Source: Rhizobium sp. CCGE531
Lineage (GTDB): Bacteria > Pseudomonadota > Alphaproteobacteria > Rhizobiales > Rhizobiaceae
Length of the DNA stretch: 64,000 nucleotides
Direction: 5' to 3'
Assembly: GCF_003627795.1 (NCBI RefSeq)
Contig: NZ_CP032684.1
Span: 1,341,001 to 1,405,000, forward strand
A model generated the notes under the pieces. That model worked only from the letters and a program-made list of their open reading frames with translations. It did not search any database and had not been told where the DNA came from. A program made the position numbers and the translations under genes. This document shows positions 63,598 to 64,000 of the stretch, in pieces. How positions within the stretch are numbered: position 1 is the first letter of the stretch; every line of letters starts with the position of its first letter.

Positions 63598-64000
63598 ATG
63601 GAACCTGATTCTTCGACCGTACCCAAGAATACGCTGACGGACATCCTGTTCGTGCTGTTCATGCGGCTGATCGCGATCGCCTGCTTTTGGCTCGGCTTGC
63701 AATATTGGGCGATGCTGGTCGGCTATTCGCTGGAAGGCCATGCCCGCTTCGATCTGCTGACGCTGCCATGGAAGGTCGCGGGCGCCGGTCTTGCCGTCGT
63801 CTTTCCAGTTGCCGCGCTCGGATTGTGGCTGACTGTCTCTTGGGGGCCAGTCATGTGGGTGTTGGCGGCAGGCGGGCAGGGGTTGATGTATGGGGTCTGG
63901 CCGGAGATATTCGGCTCCAATCCGCTGATCATGATTTTGCATGCCTGCGTCGCCGTAATCTATTGCCTCTTCCGCGTCCTGCTGTGGCAGGAAAAGCGCC
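63598..64000 (+). CDS. small membrane protein, DUF6163-like, 3' end missing
   Basis: The frame opens with ATG at 63598 and is open to the end of the window (134 codons). The product is hydrophobic, with about three to four membrane segments (DILFVLFMRLIAIACFWLGL and later ones) and shared features with a small rhizobial membrane protein family (DUF6163). It diverges from hemB over 143 bases. Function unknown; the C terminus is beyond the window. Confidence 0.72.
   Translation, partial: MEPDSSTVPKNTLTDILFVLFMRLIAIACFWLGLQYWAMLVGYSLEGHARFDLLTLPWKVAGAGLAVVFPVAALGLWLTVSWGPVMWVLAAGGQGLMYGVWPEIFGSNPLIMILHACVAVIYCLFRVLLWQEKR

Overview
The window is a typical chromosomal segment of a Rhizobiaceae alphaproteobacterium (Rhizobium/Agrobacterium group). 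The evidence is GC-rich coding sequence, the rhizobial order lptF-lptG-lptD-surA-like-pdxA-rsmA facing yicC-gmk, a RopB-type outer-membrane protein, a DnaA regulator HdaA beside polyphosphate kinase, a non-cysteine HemB metal site and several rhizobial-style palindromic intergenic repeats. Species cannot be fixed by eye. No tRNA, rRNA, CRISPR array, prophage or intact insertion sequence was seen. Almost all of the DNA is coding; only two gaps exceed 300 bases (29087-29448 and 51061-51629).

Layout. 1-12.3 kb: yicC (cut by the left edge) and gmk converge on an envelope operon on the minus strand (a PAP2 phosphatase, lptF, lptG, lptD, then surA-like, pdxA, rsmA); pepA and holC diverge from it. 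12.3-17.7 kb: a GrpB protein, a sugar 1-dehydrogenase of the L-arabinose/D-galactose type, and a TRAP transporter whose permease genes and binding-protein gene converge. 17.8-22.6 kb: a NodB-fold lipoprotein, an ABC-F ATPase, a small protein resembling the N-terminal part of a diguanylate cyclase, DinB and ndk. 22.6-24.6 kb: a CGNR zinc-finger protein and a small lipoprotein, divergent from an isolated LivH-like permease across a 28-bp palindrome. 24.6-29.1 kb: a minus-strand cluster SDR-uvrC-(gap)-pgsA-moaD-moaE. 29.4-33.5 kb: ropB-like porin, an SDR/LysR divergent pair, a GST and rlmJ. 33.6-37.6 kb: a molybdopterin oxidoreductase overlapping nudK, then an isolated phnM. 37.6-45.5 kb: a 46-bp perfect inverted repeat, purM-purN, a frameshifted AI-2E/PerM gene, hdaA, ppk and ppx. 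45.6-51 kb: a phytase-like secreted protein, a membrane adenylate cyclase, RNase D and a multicopper oxidase. 51-59.1 kb: a gap rich in hairpins, aspS, a serine hydrolase/TetR divergent pair, a secreted protein of unknown function and parC. 59.3-64 kb: a Doc/AbrB toxin-antitoxin pair with its own operator-promoter, an EamA transporter, bpt, an RDD protein, hemB and a membrane protein cut by the right edge.

Most genes are housekeeping: outer-membrane assembly, nucleotide and cofactor synthesis, translation, DNA repair and polyphosphate metabolism. The less explained material is small: the CGNR/lipoprotein/permease unit with its palindromic operator, the stem-loop series upstream of aspS, the toxin-antitoxin promoter, the split TRAP locus, a frameshift in the PerM homologue and several repeat families. 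I found no clear large undescribed system; the CGNR locus and the hairpin region are the best candidates for something new.
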